From CAWCFV01 sp963794995 (GTDB lineage Bacteria; Actinomycetota; Actinomycetes; JACCUZ01), in contig CAWCFV010000002.1 in NCBI GenBank assembly GCA_963794995.1, positions 372,001 through 436,000 on the forward strand: a stretch of DNA of 64,000 nt. Direction: 5' to 3'. Made by a program: the position numbers and the translations under genes. Numbering within the stretch: position 1 is the stretch's first letter; the number at the start of each line of letters is the position of its first letter. This document shows positions 16,746 to 26,858 of the stretch, piece after piece. The notes beneath the pieces are model-generated. The model worked only from the letters and a program-made list of their open reading frames with translations, made no database searches and was not told the DNA's origin.

Positions 16746-19452
16746 ATGGCCGCGACGACCACTCGGGCGAACGCGCCCCAGCACAGCCTGGACCAGTACG
16801 ACGTGGTGGTCCTCCTGGGCAGCGACCCCAAGCGGGGGCTCACGGAGGCCGAGGCGGCGCAGCGGCTGGAGCGCTTCGGGCCGAACGTCCTGCCGGCCAC
16901 CGCGGGCGTCTCGGCGCTCCGCCGGCTCCTCCGGCAGCTGCAGCACCCGCTCATCTACGTGCTGCTGGCAGCAGGTGCGGTGACCCTCGCACTCGGCGAG
17001 TACGTGGACTCCGCCGTCATCTTCGGGGTCGTCGTCGTGAACGCGGTCGTCGGCTACATCCAGGAGTCGCACGCCGAGGCGGCCCTGGACGCGCTGCGGG
17101 CGATGGTCCGCACCCGGGCCAGCGTGGTGCGTGACGGCCGGGCGCGCATCATCGCCTCCGACGGGCTCGTCCCCGGTGACCTCGTCCGGCTGGAGGCCGG
17201 CGACAAGGTGCCCGCCGACCTGCGCGTCCTGCGCCACGCCGAGCTCAACGTGGACGAGTCGGCGCTGACCGGCGAGTCGCTGCCGGTGGCCAAGGACGAG
17301 GCGGCCCTCCCGCTGGGCACCGCCGTCGCCGACCGCCGGAACATGCTGCACTCGAGCACGCTGGTCACGCACGGCAGGGCCTCGGCGATCGTCGTCGCGA
17401 CCGGTGCCGACACCGAGATCGGCCGCATCCACCGCCTGGTCGGCACGGCCGACGTCCTCGCCACCCCCCTGACCCGCAAGCTGTCCTGGTTCAGCAAGGT
17501 GCTGACCGTGGTCATCCTCGGCCTGGCGGTCGTGACCTTCGCGATCGGCGTCCTGCGCGGCGAGCCGGTGGCAGGCATGGTGACGGCAGCGGTCGCCCTC
17601 GCGGTCGGTGCGATCCCTGAGGGGCTGCCCGCCGCGGTGACCATCACCCTGGCGATCGGCGTCTCCCGGATGGCCAGGCGCCGCGCCGTGATCCGCCGGC
17701 TGCCGGCCGTCGAGACCCTCGGCAGCACGACCGTGATCTGCACCGACAAGACCGGGACCCTCACCTCGAACCAGATGACGGTCCGGTCGCTGTGGACCCC
17801 GGCGGACCGGCTGGCCGTCACCGGTGTCGGCTACTCGCCGGACGGCCTGCTCACCGACGAGAGCGGACAGGTCGCGCTTCCCGGACCGGACAGTGCGGCG
17901 CACCTGAGCCTGCTGGCGGCGGCACTGTGCAACGACGCCCGGCTGGGCGAGGGCGCCCACCGGCTGGGAGGTCGTCGGCGACCCCACCGAGGGTGCCCTG
18001 CTCGTCGCGGCCGGCAAGGCGGGCTTCGACCTGGACGGCATCCGGGAGGACCTGCCTCGGACGTCCACGGTGCCTTTCACCTCCGAGCGCCGCTTCATGG
18101 CGACGCTTCACCAGGGCGGGACCACCGGCTCTCCGATGGTCCTCGTCAAGGGCGCCGTGGAGCGCGTCCTGCTCATGTGCGCCGACCAGCTGGGGGCCGG
18201 CGGTCGGGCCGCCCCGCTCGATCACGACGCCGTCACGGCTGAGGCCGAGCGGCTGGCGTCGGACGGGTTCCGCGTGCTCGCCACCGCCGTGTGCTCCGGT
18301 CCCGACTGCCGGCTCGACGAGGAGTCGCTGACCGGCACCCTGACGCTCACCGGCCTGCTGGCGATGCACGACCCGCCCAGACCTGACGCCCGCGCTGCGG
18401 TGGAGAACTGTCACGCGGCGGGCATCGAGGTGAAGATGATCACCGGGGACCATGCCGGGACGGCCCGGGCCATCGCGGCTCGGGTCGGGATCCTCCCCGA
18501 GCACGAGACCGGGGCCGTGCTCACCGGCCGTGACCTGGACGTCCTGTCCGACGACGAGTACGCCGACGCGGTCGACCAGGTGAGCGTGTTCGCGCGGGTG
18601 TCCCCCGAGCAGAAGCTGCGCCTGGTGCGGGCGCTCCAGACGCGCGGCCACGTGGTCGCGATGACCGGTGACGGCGTGAACGACGCCCCGGCCCTGCGGC
18701 AGGCGGACATCGGCGTCGCCATGGGTCGCGGGGGCACGGAGGTCGCCAAGGAGGCGGCCGACATGGTGCTGACCGACGACGACTTCGCCACGATCGAGGA
18801 GGCGGTGGAGGAGGGTCGCGGCGTCTTCGACAACCTGACCAAGTTCATCGTGTGGACGCTGCCGACGAACATGGCCGAGGGCCTGGTCATCCTCGTGGCC
18901 ATCGTCCTCGGGCAGGTGCTGCCGATCCTCCCGGTCCAGATCCTCTGGATCAACATGACGACCGCCGTCGCCCTCGGCCTGATGCTGGCCTTCGAGCCCC
19001 GCGAGCCGGGCATCATGACGCGCCCGCCCCGGGACCCGTCCCGGCCGCTGCTCACCGGTGCCCTCGTGAGCCGCATCCTGCTGGTGTCGGCGCTGCTGGT
19101 GGGTGGCGCCTGGTGGGCCTTCGAGTGGGAGCGCGCCGCCGGGGCGTCCCTGGCCGAGTCGCGGACGGTGGCGCTCAACCTGTTCGTGACCGTCGAGGTG
19201 TTCTACCTGTTCGCCTGCCGGTCGCTGACCCAGCCGGTGCGCCGGATCGGCTACCTCAGCAACCACTGGGTCCTCGGTGGCGTGGCCGTCCAGGTCGTCG
19301 GCCAGGTCGCACTGACCTACCTGCCGGTCATGAACAGGCTGTTCCACACGGCTCCCGTGTCGGCCGAGTCCTGGCTGCGCATCCTGGTCGTCGCGGTGCT
19401 GGCCTCGGTGGTCGTCGGGGTGGACAAGCGCCTCCGGCACCAGCCGATGTAG
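16746..19452 (+). CDS. P-type cation-transporting ATPase (P2/Ca2+-type, CtpF-like), frameshifted
   Basis: With one extra C (17955-17957) removed, the gene encodes 901 residues. It has cation ATPase N-terminal and transmembrane regions, the actuator TGES (175-178), the M4 motif PEGLPAA (291-297), the phosphorylation site DKTGT with Asp334, and the hinge GDGVNDAPA. Further transmembrane helices fill the C-terminal quarter. The frame breaks within the nucleotide-binding domain just before GWEVVGDPTEGALLVAA, which resumes in the other frame. PEGL in M4 and the overall length suit P2-type Ca2+ or related cation pumps; the ion is not certain. It is divergent from the USP gene. The single-base break is more likely a sequence error than decay, because both halves are intact. 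Confidence 0.85.
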
Positions 19453-19483
19453 GGCGCACCGCGTGGGGTGGGCCGTGCAGGGT

Positions 19484-19503
19484 GGGCAGCGGAGGGCCTG
19501 CCC
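19484..19503. terminator. Possible hairpin between convergent ATPase and Pmp3 genes
   Basis: A 6-bp inverted repeat (GGGCAG / CTGCCC, 8-nt loop) lies in the 53-bp gap between the convergent 3' ends of the ATPase gene and the small Pmp3-type gene. There is no T-tract on either strand. It is weak as a terminator and is offered only because of its position. Confidence 0.3.
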
Positions 19504-19505
19504 GG

Positions 19506-19667
19506 CTATCCCTTCAGCACCCGGTACAGCCCGTAGATCACGCCAGGGACGTGTCCGAGCAGCTGCAGCAGGAAGGCCCAGAGCACTCTGATGCTTGGCC
19601 CCTCCTTGAGCAGCACGGCCAGGAACGGGAGGAAGAAGCACAGGAGGACGAGAAGTGCCTTGCGCAC
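19506..19667 (-). CDS. Pmp3/YqaE-family small hydrophobic membrane peptide
   Basis: 53 residues with two transmembrane segments (about 3-20 and 27-47). It has the family pattern of a Cys-Phe-Phe-Leu-Pro-Phe turn after helix one and a C-terminal GHVPGVIYGLYRVL. The GTG start at 19667 fits the family length; longer upstream starts add a non-conserved tail. Pmp3/YqaE proteins are linked to membrane potential and salt or cold stress in plants, yeast and bacteria, but the biochemical role is unresolved. The gene sits downstream of the aquaporin gene (73-bp gap) and may be co-transcribed with it. Confidence 0.8.
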   Translation of the reverse strand: MRKALLVLLCFFLPFLAVLLKEGPSIRVLWAFLLQLLGHVPGVIYGLYRVLKG

Positions 19668-19740
19668 GCGATGACCTCGGTTCGGTGAGTTCCCGGGCGA
19701 CGGAGTCGCCGCAGGAGAGCGGCCGTGGACAGGGAGGCGA

Positions 19741-20484
19741 CTAGGACGGGACGCGCGCGCCGGTGGGGTCCACACCGGGGGCCTGCGGCACCTCCCTGCT
19801 CACCGGCAGGTCGAAGACGGGCGACACCAGAGCGGCGAGGGCGGCGCCGAGGAGTGGGGCAAGGACGAACAGCCAGACCTGCGAGAGTGCGTCACCTCCG
19901 GCGAGCAGGGCCGGACCCAGCGAGCGCGCCGGGTTCACCGAGGTGCCGTCCAGAGGAATCCCCACCAGGTGGATGACGACGAGGACCACCCCGATGGCGA
20001 GCCCCGCGAAACCAGGCGCCGCAGCACGCCCGGTCACGAGGATGACGACCAGCACCAGCAGGCAGGTCCCGAGGACCTCGAAGACGAAAGCCCCACCGCC
20101 GCTGACGGTGTCTCCCCACGAGTTGGCACCCAGGCCACCGGTCTGGTCCTCGACCCCGCCGAAGTCCGAGGTCATGAGCTTGAGGAGCGCAGCAGCTGCG
20201 ACACCACCGACGAGCTGCGCGCTCCAGTAGGCGCCGGCCTCGCGCAAGGACATCCCTCTGCGCAGCAGGACGCCGAGAGTGACCGCCGGGTTCACGTGGC
20301 AGCCGGAGGTCGGGCCGATCGCGTAGGCAAGAGCCAGCAGCGTCAGTCCGAACGCCAACGCGACCCCGGTCGCTCCGACCGCGTCGATGCCGAAGACGGC
20401 TGACCCCACGGCGAAGAACACCAGCGTGAACGTCCCGATGAGCTCTGCCACTGCCTTGCGCACCAGGTCAGACACGAGGGCCAC
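19741..20484 (-). CDS. MIP-family aquaporin (AqpZ/glycerol-facilitator type)
   Basis: 247 residues with six predicted transmembrane helices. Both pore loops are intact: HVNPAVT (near residue 63) and SVNPARSLGPA (near residue 184). The second loop with Arg after NPA and no Asp insertion favours a water channel over a glycerol facilitator, but selectivity is inferred. The C-terminal ~25 residues are a hydrophilic tail. ATG at 20484. Its neighbours (USP, cation ATPase, Pmp3, DUF2254) suggest an osmotic or envelope stress island. Confidence 0.92.
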   Translation of the reverse strand: MALVSDLVRKAVAELIGTFTLVFFAVGSAVFGIDAVGATGVALAFGLTLLALAYAIGPTSGCHVNPAVTLGVLLRRGMSLREAGAYWSAQLVGGVAAAALLKLMTSDFGGVEDQTGGLGANSWGDTVSGGGAFVFEVLGTCLLVLVVILVTGRAAAPGFAGLAIGVVLVVIHLVGIPLDGTSVNPARSLGPALLAGGDALSQVWLFVLAPLLGAALAALVSPVFDLPVSREVPQAPGVDPTGARVPS

Positions 20485-20625
20485 CCGTCGTCACCGCTAC
20501 CCGCGTTGGGAGCCAGGGGTGCACTCTCCTCGCCCGGGGCCGCGTCAGCAAGGGGAGACGTCGGTATGCGACCGCGGGGTCCGGACCGACCGCGGAAGGT
20601 CCCGCGTGTGCCGTCGCGCGACGGG

Positions 20626-21951
20626 TCACGCGACGAAACGACGGTGGTGCGCCAGGCGCACGCGCTCGAGATCGCCCTCGGGCAGCTCGTCCAGCCTGCT
20701 GCCCTCGAGTGTCAGGTCGGCCTGCCGACGCAGTGCACCGATGACCTCGGCGTGCACGACGGGGTCGAGCGAGTCGATCAGCAGTCGGAGGATCTCCAGC
20801 AGGTAGATCTGCACCGTAGGAGAACCTGCGGCGGCGATGCGCACCTCGTCGAAGGCCAGCCCGACCACCTCTGCTGCGGTGACGGCCTGGGACAGCAGCA
20901 GCCGGCGCTGACCCTCACGCAAAACCCTCTGTCCACCCAGGCCGCTGACCACCACCCCACGCACCACGGTGCCCAGGTGGAACATGGCGTCCTGAGCCGT
21001 CGTGGGGTCGTTGATGCCGGGCGACAACGCCTTGAGGGCCACGTCGGCGAGCTGCCGGACCCCGAAGGTCCCGTCCTGCTGCATGGTGCGCGACGGGCCG
21101 ACCATGACGGCTGCCCGGGCCGACGCCCGGGCCACGGCCTCGTCCTGCGGTGACGGCCAGATCGTGCACAAGGCGGTGCCGGTGATGGCGTAGCGTCCTG
21201 CCCTCGTCTCCAGACGCATGGTCGACCCGGGGCCGAGGGACTGCAGCAGCGCCCGGTGGTCGACCTGTTGGACCCATCCGTGGTCGTCGAAGGCGACGCG
21301 GAACCCTTCCCCGGGCGGCATCTCGCCGTCCTCGTCGTCTCCGGACGACGGGGTGAGGACATCGGGTAGGCCCCGGAGCGCCTCGTCCGCAGCCCTGTGC
21401 AGGATGTGGGAGATGTTCATCGCATGCGCGCTGTGGCTGATGAAGCCCACGATGGCGAGGATCGACACCAGGCCGAAGACCACGGCCAGCAGGATGGAGA
21501 TGCTGGGCACGACAGCCTCGCCGCTCTGCTCCAGCGGACCCCGCACGCTGCGCAGCACGATCAGGCAGTACGTGAAGGTGCCGACCACCACGCCCATGAC
21601 CCGCTTGTTGAACGGGTCGCGGAAGAGACCATGTGCCACGCGCGGCGAGTACTGGCTCGATGCCAGCGAGATGAGCAGCAGGCTCACCGAGAAGGCGATC
21701 GCGGCGAAGGTCAGCGTGGCGCCGGCGATGACACTGAGCACCTGACGGGCGCTGTCGACCGTCGAGGACAAGGGATCCGGGATGCTCTCCACCCGCGCGT
21801 CCACCACGAGTGCAGCCTCACCCAGGAGGACGGCACCGACGATGAAGAGCATCGGTACGTAGAACAGGCTGCTACGCAGCTTCTCCTGGGCCGACCGCAG
21901 CTTCACGAACACGTCAGTCTCCGACCTCTGTGGCGTCGCCCCCGTCGGCAT
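20626..21951 (-). CDS. DUF2254 family membrane protein
   Basis: 441 residues. The N-terminal part has about four transmembrane helices (roughly 30-50, 70-100, 120-140, 150-172), including the SVSLLLISLASSQYSPR segment typical of DUF2254. The soluble C-terminal half contains LADVALKALSPGINDPTTA, also a family hallmark. Function is unknown across the family. ATG start at 21951; it is divergent from the SDR gene, with 186 bp between them in which I see no clear operator. A 141-bp gap separates it from the aquaporin gene. Confidence 0.88.
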   Translation of the reverse strand: MPTGATPQRSETDVFVKLRSAQEKLRSSLFYVPMLFIVGAVLLGEAALVVDARVESIPDPLSSTVDSARQVLSVIAGATLTFAAIAFSVSLLLISLASSQYSPRVAHGLFRDPFNKRVMGVVVGTFTYCLIVLRSVRGPLEQSGEAVVPSISILLAVVFGLVSILAIVGFISHSAHAMNISHILHRAADEALRGLPDVLTPSSGDDEDGEMPPGEGFRVAFDDHGWVQQVDHRALLQSLGPGSTMRLETRAGRYAITGTALCTIWPSPQDEAVARASARAAVMVGPSRTMQQDGTFGVRQLADVALKALSPGINDPTTAQDAMFHLGTVVRGVVVSGLGGQRVLREGQRRLLLSQAVTAAEVVGLAFDEVRIAAAGSPTVQIYLLEILRLLIDSLDPVVHAEVIGALRRQADLTLEGSRLDELPEGDLERVRLAHHRRFVA

Positions 21952-22137
21952 CTGGACGAGCCGTCGTCACCAGCGCGAGTGGAACGCTACATCGGACGCG
22001 CTGACGCCGGCCCCCGGCGCGCGGCCGCTCCGCTCGTCGCAGGCAGCGGTACGCTCCGGTGACCGCTGCGGCGTCGGCCGTCGTGACCCACCGTCGCGTC
22101 CGGCGAGACCCCCACCCCTGCGAAGCCGAGGTACGAG

Positions 22138-23166
22138 TTGAAGGTCCTGGTGACCGGCGCTACCGGCTACGTCGGCGGCCGACTCGTGCCGCTGCTGCTC
22201 GAACGCGGTCACGACGTGCGCACCACGACGAGCGACCCCGACCGCGAGCAGCCGTGGTGGGGCAGCCGGGTGGACACCGTCGTCATGGACGCGCTGGACG
22301 CCGGTCAGGTCACGGCCGCCTGCGAGGGTGTGGACGCCGTCGTCTACCTGATCCACGGGATGGGCGGCGAGGACTTCGCCGAGACCGACCGCCGGGCGGC
22401 CACCCATGTCGCCGACGGCGTACGGACCCAGGGCGTCGACCGGATCGTCTACCTCTCCGGCCTGGTTCCCGACGTCGCCGAGTCCGAGCTCTCGGAGCAC
22501 ATCAGGTCCCGACGGGAGGTCGAGCGGATCCTGGGTGAGACGTCCGCGACCGTCGTCGTCCTGCGTGCGGCGGTGCTCCTGGGAAGCGGGTCCACCTCGT
22601 TCGAGATCATCCGGCAGGTCAGCGAACGGATGCCCGTGCACACGGTGCCGGACTGGATGGATTCGCTGGTGCAGCCGATAGCGGTCGTGGACGTGCTCGA
22701 GGCGCTGGTCGGTGCGCTCGGGTACACCGGCAGGTCGCGCCACTTCGACGTGGGCGGACCCGACCGGCTGCGCTACGGCGCGCTGCTCGAGGCCTACACC
22801 GCCCAGGCGGGGCTCGAACGGCCCATGGTCCACGTCCCGCTGCTGCCCACGACCCTCGTCGGCACCCTGGTGGGCAGCCTCACCGATGTCCCCCGGCCGA
22901 CGGTCGAGGCGCTGGTGGAGAGCCTCCACCACGACATGGTCGTCGCGGACAGCGACTTCGAGGCTGCCCTGCTTCCGGCAGGCCATCGGCTCGTGGGACT
23001 TGACGAGGCCCTCCGGCGGTCGCTCGCTCCGCAGGCGACCGGGCCCGAGGACTCGGACCCGATGGGTCCGCTGCCGCAGGACCCAGTCTGGGCCAGCGGC
23101 GGTGACGACCGCCCCCCGCTGGCTCGGGTGATCGACGCGGTCAAGAGCGTCGTGCCGGGTTCCTGA
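22138..23166 (+). CDS. Atypical SDR / NAD(P)H-binding (NmrA-like) protein
   Basis: 342 residues. The N-terminal Rossmann fold opens with KVLVTGATGYVGGRLVP, the GxxGxxG dinucleotide loop of atypical/extended SDRs. The usual YxxxK catalytic pair is absent; the corresponding segment is SEHIRSRREVERIL, as in the SDR_a5-like group. Start is TTG at 22138 because GAGG lies about 7 nt upstream, the product begins MKVLVTGATG, and no ATG or GTG is close. Substrate is unknown. It ends 114 bp before the convergent tRNA-Pro gene. Confidence 0.85.
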   Translation: MKVLVTGATGYVGGRLVPLLLERGHDVRTTTSDPDREQPWWGSRVDTVVMDALDAGQVTAACEGVDAVVYLIHGMGGEDFAETDRRAATHVADGVRTQGVDRIVYLSGLVPDVAESELSEHIRSRREVERILGETSATVVVLRAAVLLGSGSTSFEIIRQVSERMPVHTVPDWMDSLVQPIAVVDVLEALVGALGYTGRSRHFDVGGPDRLRYGALLEAYTAQAGLERPMVHVPLLPTTLVGTLVGSLTDVPRPTVEALVESLHHDMVVADSDFEAALLPAGHRLVGLDEALRRSLAPQATGPEDSDPMGPLPQDPVWASGGDDRPPLARVIDAVKSVVPGS

Positions 23167-23280
23167 GCGCATCACCTGCGGGGGCCCGGGGCGGTGGATC
23201 CGTCGGCGGACTGCTGGGCACGAGCAGCAAGGCCCCGCCCGATCTCGTCGGACGGGGTCTCGCTCCCGCAACTTCTCCGG

Positions 23281-23354
<74 letters not shown>

Positions 23355-23359
23355 GCACC

Positions 23360-23376
23360 CCGGCGGTCACCGCCGG
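23360..23376 (-). terminator. Short GC hairpin between the his-PH genes and tRNA-Pro
   Basis: CCGGCGGTCACCGCCGG forms a 7-bp stem with a 3-nt loop, 80 bp after the PH-domain gene stop and just upstream of the tRNA. No T-run follows. It could end the hisE-hisG-PH transcript, but this is only positional. Confidence 0.3.
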
Positions 23377-23456
23377 AGCGGACCAACTCTAGCCGCACCC
23401 GGCGATCATGCGCGACGCGCCCCGGCAGGGATACGGGCAGGTCGCGCATGCTCGGT

Positions 23457-23918
23457 TCAGTCGTGGCCGGCGACCCGGGTGTGCTCGGTGACGAGGCGGG
23501 CGAACTCCGCCGCCTGCCGGCGGGCCCGGTCCCCCTCGGACTTCTGCACGCCCATGGCGGCCAGCGCGTCGCCGTCGGACAGGTCCAGCAGCATCCACGG
23601 GTCGTCCCGCAGCAGCCGGACGCCCACCACCTCGGCCCACTCCAGCCGCCGACGTCCGAGAACGTTGACCACCAGAACCCCGGCGTCGGACGCCTCCACC
23701 CGGACGTCGGCGAGCCGGTGCAGCAGGTAGACCGTGCCCAGCGCGAACACCACGACCCCGATCCGCGAGCCCGGGCCCCACGGGTGCGGCCCGCCACCCG
23801 GCAGCGCGAGCGCGAGGGCGACCAGCGTCGCGAGCACCGCCACGGCCACGGCATAGACGACGCGCCTGGCCCGCACCGGGCGGAACACGGTGCGCCCGGG
23901 TTCGGCGCGGCGGCTCAC
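23457..23918 (-). CDS. Two-TM PH-domain (bPH) membrane protein
   Basis: 153 residues: two hydrophobic segments (about 19-40 and 52-69), then a bacterial PH-like domain (about 72-150, with VEASDAGVLVVNVLGRRRLEW). The GTG start at 23918 overlaps the hisG stop as GTGA. A similar small integral membrane protein follows hisG in mycobacteria (Rv2120c), so the coupling is conserved, although no role in histidine synthesis is known. Function unassigned. Confidence 0.85.
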   Translation of the reverse strand: MSRRAEPGRTVFRPVRARRVVYAVAVAVLATLVALALALPGGGPHPWGPGSRIGVVVFALGTVYLLHRLADVRVEASDAGVLVVNVLGRRRLEWAEVVGVRLLRDDPWMLLDLSDGDALAAMGVQKSEGDRARRQAAEFARLVTEHTRVAGHD

Positions 23919-24760
23919 AGCCGGCAGGCGTGGATGTCGGTGACCAGGATGCCGCGGGCCCCGATCTCCCAGAGCTCGTCCATGATCTGGTTCGTCTCGG
24001 AGCGCGGCACCATCGCGCGCACCGCGACCCATCCCCGGTCGTGCAGCGGCGACACGGTCGGCGACTCGATGCCCGGCGTGAGGCGGACCGCCTCCTCGAC
24101 GCCCTCGGCGCGGATGTCGTAGTCCATCAGCACGTAGCGGCGGGCGATGATGACGCCCTGCATCCGGCGCACGAGCTGGGACACGGCCGGCGACTCGCTC
24201 GCTCCGGAACGCTGCACCAGCACGGCCTCCGACTCCAGGATCGGGTCGCCGACGACCTCGAGCCCGGCCTGGCGCAGGGTGGTGCCGGTCGAGACGACGT
24301 CGGCGATGACGTCGGCGACGCCGAGCCGCACCGCGGTCTCGACCGCCCCGTCGAGGCGCACGACCTCGGCGTCGACCCCCCGGTCGGCGAAGTACTTGGC
24401 CAGCAGCCCGCTGTACGAGGTGGCGACCCGCTTCCCGGCGAAGTCGGCCACCGTGCGGGCCGAGCCCGGCCTGGCCGCGAAGCGGAAGGTGGACTCGGCG
24501 AACCCGAGCCGGAGGATCTCCTCGGCCGGGGCCCCGCTGTCGAGCAGCAGGTCACGACCGGTGATGCCGACGTCCAGCTCGCCGGAGCCGACGTAGGTCG
24601 CGATGTCCCGCGGGCGCAGGAAGAAGAACTCGGTGTCGTTCCCGGGGTCGTGCAGCACCAGCTCGCGCGGGTCGGAGCGCTGCCGGTAGCCCGACTCGCG
24701 CAGCATGTCGGCGGCGGGCTCGGCGAGGGAGCCCTTGTTGGGCACAGCGACGCGCAGCAC
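23915..24760 (-). CDS. hisG: ATP phosphoribosyltransferase HisG (long form)
   Basis: 281 residues, the long HisG form with a C-terminal regulatory ACT-like domain (about 205-281) that usually mediates histidine feedback. It catalyses the first step of histidine synthesis, joining ATP and PRPP. The PRPP/ATP site is visible as ADVIADVVSTGTTLRQAG (about 149-166), and the start MLRVAVPNKGSL is typical. It lies 24 nt after hisE. The remaining his genes are not in the window. Confidence 0.96.
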   Translation of the reverse strand: MLRVAVPNKGSLAEPAADMLRESGYRQRSDPRELVLHDPGNDTEFFFLRPRDIATYVGSGELDVGITGRDLLLDSGAPAEEILRLGFAESTFRFAARPGSARTVADFAGKRVATSYSGLLAKYFADRGVDAEVVRLDGAVETAVRLGVADVIADVVSTGTTLRQAGLEVVGDPILESEAVLVQRSGASESPAVSQLVRRMQGVIIARRYVLMDYDIRAEGVEEAVRLTPGIESPTVSPLHDRGWVAVRAMVPRSETNQIMDELWEIGARGILVTDIHACRL

Positions 24761-24784
24761 GGCGGGGACCTCTCGGTGGTGTCT

Positions 24785-25057
24785 CTACAGGTGAGCGTAG
24801 ACGTCGTCGAGCGTGAGGCCTCGGGCGATCATCAGCACCTGCAGGTGGTACAGCAGCTGCGAGATCTCCTCGGCGGTGCGCTCGGGCGACTCGTGCTCGG
24901 CGGCCATCCAGACCTCCGCGGCCTCCTCGACGACCTTCTTGCCGATCGCGTGGAGCCCGCCGTCCAGCGCGGCAACCGTGCCGGACCCCCCTGGACGGGT
25001 GGCCGCCTTCTCGCTGAGCTCGGCGAACAGCGCGTCGAACGTCTTCACACCGCCCAT
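24785..25057 (-). CDS. hisE: Phosphoribosyl-ATP pyrophosphatase HisE
   Basis: 90 residues. The MazG-like helix motif [14 protein letters not shown] and E-rich [20 protein letters not shown] match HisE, which hydrolyses PR-ATP to PR-AMP, the second histidine step. ATG at 25057 is taken; GTG at 25048 (VKTFDALF) is equally possible. The gap to ribH upstream is 56 bp, so hisE-hisG-PH could be read through from the riboflavin operon. Confidence 0.93.
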   Translation of the reverse strand: MGGVKTFDALFAELSEKAATRPGGSGTVAALDGGLHAIGKKVVEEAAEVWMAAEHESPERTAEEISQLLYHLQVLMIARGLTLDDVYAHL

Positions 25058-25113
25058 CGTCGCAGAGCCGGCGACGCCGACCGGACACCGTCCATCGAGC
25101 GGCGGCCGCCCGC

Positions 25114-25599
25114 CTACCGGGAGCGGTCGCCTGCAGCGTCGCGCAGGGCGACCGCGGTGGCGACCGCGGCCACCGCGGCCTCGAAGCCCTTGTCCTCCCG
25201 GGAGCCCTCGAGCCCGGCCCGGTCCAGCGCCTGGGCGTCGTCGTCGCAGGTGAGCACCCCGAACCCGACCGGGACGCCGGTGTCGACCGAGACCCGGGTC
25301 AGGCCGAGGGTGGCGGCCTGGCAGACGTAGTCGAAGTGCGGCGTGCCGCCGCGGATCACGACGCCGAGCGCGACCACCGCGTCGTAGCCGGTGCCGGCCA
25401 GCCGGGCCGCCGCCACGGGCAGCTCGAAGGATCCCGGCACCCGGACCAGCGTCGGTGCGTCGACCTTGGCGGCGGCCAGCCCCCGCAGGGCGCCCGCGAC
25501 CAGCCCGTCCATCACCTGCTGGTGCCACTGCGCGGCGACCACGGCCACCCGCAGGCCCGACCCGTCGACCTCGACGTCCGGCGCGCCCGCCCCGCTCAC
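25114..25599 (-). CDS. ribH: 6,7-dimethyl-8-ribityllumazine synthase RibH
   Basis: 161 residues. It forms the lumazine from ribulose-derived dihydroxybutanone phosphate and ribityl-aminopyrimidine, the penultimate riboflavin step. Typical motifs are [11 protein letters not shown] (about 54), [15 protein letters not shown] (about 79) and [13 protein letters not shown]. The GTG start at 25599 overlaps the ribBA stop (GTGA) and has AGGAGG 8 nt upstream. Last gene of the rib operon. Confidence 0.96.
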   Translation of the reverse strand: MSGAGAPDVEVDGSGLRVAVVAAQWHQQVMDGLVAGALRGLAAAKVDAPTLVRVPGSFELPVAAARLAGTGYDAVVALGVVIRGGTPHFDYVCQAATLGLTRVSVDTGVPVGFGVLTCDDDAQALDRAGLEGSREDKGFEAAVAAVATAVALRDAAGDRSR

Positions 25600-26858
25600 C
25601 TCGGCACCTCCTGGCTGCTGCCGGGGGGCGACCCGAGACCGGGGATCAGGTGGCCCATCCGGTCCCGCTTGGTGCGCAGGTAGCCGATGTTCTCCGGGGT
25701 GGGGTGCACCGCCAGCGGCACCTGCTCGACGACCGTGAGCCCCTGCTCCTGCACCCCGGCGACCTTCGCGGGGTTGTTGGTGAGCAGCCGCACCGACGTG
25801 ACGCCCAGGTCCCCGAGGATCTGCGCCCCCACGGTGAAGTCCCGGGCCTCGACGGGCAGCCCCAGGTCGAGGTTGGCGTCGACCGTGTCGCGCCCGCCGT
25901 CCTGCAGGCCGTAGGCCGCGAGCTTGTGCAGCAGGCCGATCCCCCGGCCCTCGTGGCCGCGCAGGTAGACGACGACGCCGCGGCCCTCGTCGGCCACCGT
26001 GCGCAGCGCGGAGTCCAGCTGCGGGCCGCAGTCGCAGCGCAGGGACCCGAGGACGTCGCCGGTCAGGCACTCCGAGTGCAGCCGGACCAGCACCTTCGTC
26101 CCCGTGCCGATCTCACCGCGGACCAGCGCCACGTGCTCGACCCCGTCCACGGCGCTGCGGTAGCCGAGGGCCCGGAACTCGCCGTACCGCGTCGGCAGCC
26201 GGGTCTCGACCACCCGCTCGACCAGGGCCTCGGTGCGCTTGCGGAAGGAGACGAGGTCGGCGATCGAGACCAGCGCCAGGCCGTGCTCGTCGGCGAACTC
26301 GCGCAGCCGGGGCAGCCTGGCCATCGAGCCGTCGTCGTCGACGACCTCGGCGATCACCCCGGCCGGGGTGAGACCGGCGAGGCGGGCCAGGTCGACGGCC
26401 GCCTCGGTGTGCCCGGCGCGGCGCAGCACGCCGCCCTCGACCGCGCGCAGCGGGAAGACGTGACCGGGCCGGGTCAGCTCGTACGGCTCGGTCGCGGAGT
26501 CGACCAGCACCCGGATGGTCCGCGCGCGGTCGGCGGCCGAGATGCCCGTGCTCACCCCGTCCCGGGCGTCGACCGACACGGAGTACGCGGTGCGCTTGCG
26601 GTCCTCGTTGACGTAGGTCATCGGGGGCAGCCGCAGCCGGTCCAGCTCCGGCCCCTCCATCGGCACGCAGACCACCCCGGAGGTGTGCCGGACGAGGAAC
26701 GCGAGCAGCGCAGGGGTCGCCCTGGCCGCCGCGACGACCAGGTCGCCCTCGTTCTCCCGGTCCTCGTCGTCGACGACGACGACCGCCTTGCCTGCCGCGA
26801 TGTCCGCGACGGCCCGCTCGATCGGGTCGAGCCGGACGCCCGGCGCCGGGCCGGTCAT
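25596..26858 (-). CDS. ribBA: Bifunctional DHBP synthase / GTP cyclohydrolase II (RibBA)
   Basis: 420 residues. Residues 1 to about 205 are the RibB domain ([26 protein letters not shown]), making dihydroxybutanone phosphate from ribulose 5-phosphate. Residues about 210-400 are the RibA GTP cyclohydrolase II domain with the zinc cysteines in [17 protein letters not shown] and [14 protein letters not shown]. Together they supply both precursors of riboflavin. The ATG start overlaps the ribM stop (ATGA). Confidence 0.96.
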   Translation of the reverse strand: MTGPAPGVRLDPIERAVADIAAGKAVVVVDDEDRENEGDLVVAAARATPALLAFLVRHTSGVVCVPMEGPELDRLRLPPMTYVNEDRKRTAYSVSVDARDGVSTGISAADRARTIRVLVDSATEPYELTRPGHVFPLRAVEGGVLRRAGHTEAAVDLARLAGLTPAGVIAEVVDDDGSMARLPRLREFADEHGLALVSIADLVSFRKRTEALVERVVETRLPTRYGEFRALGYRSAVDGVEHVALVRGEIGTGTKVLVRLHSECLTGDVLGSLRCDCGPQLDSALRTVADEGRGVVVYLRGHEGRGIGLLHKLAAYGLQDGGRDTVDANLDLGLPVEARDFTVGAQILGDLGVTSVRLLTNNPAKVAGVQEQGLTVVEQVPLAVHPTPENIGYLRTKRDRMGHLIPGLGSPPGSSQEVPR

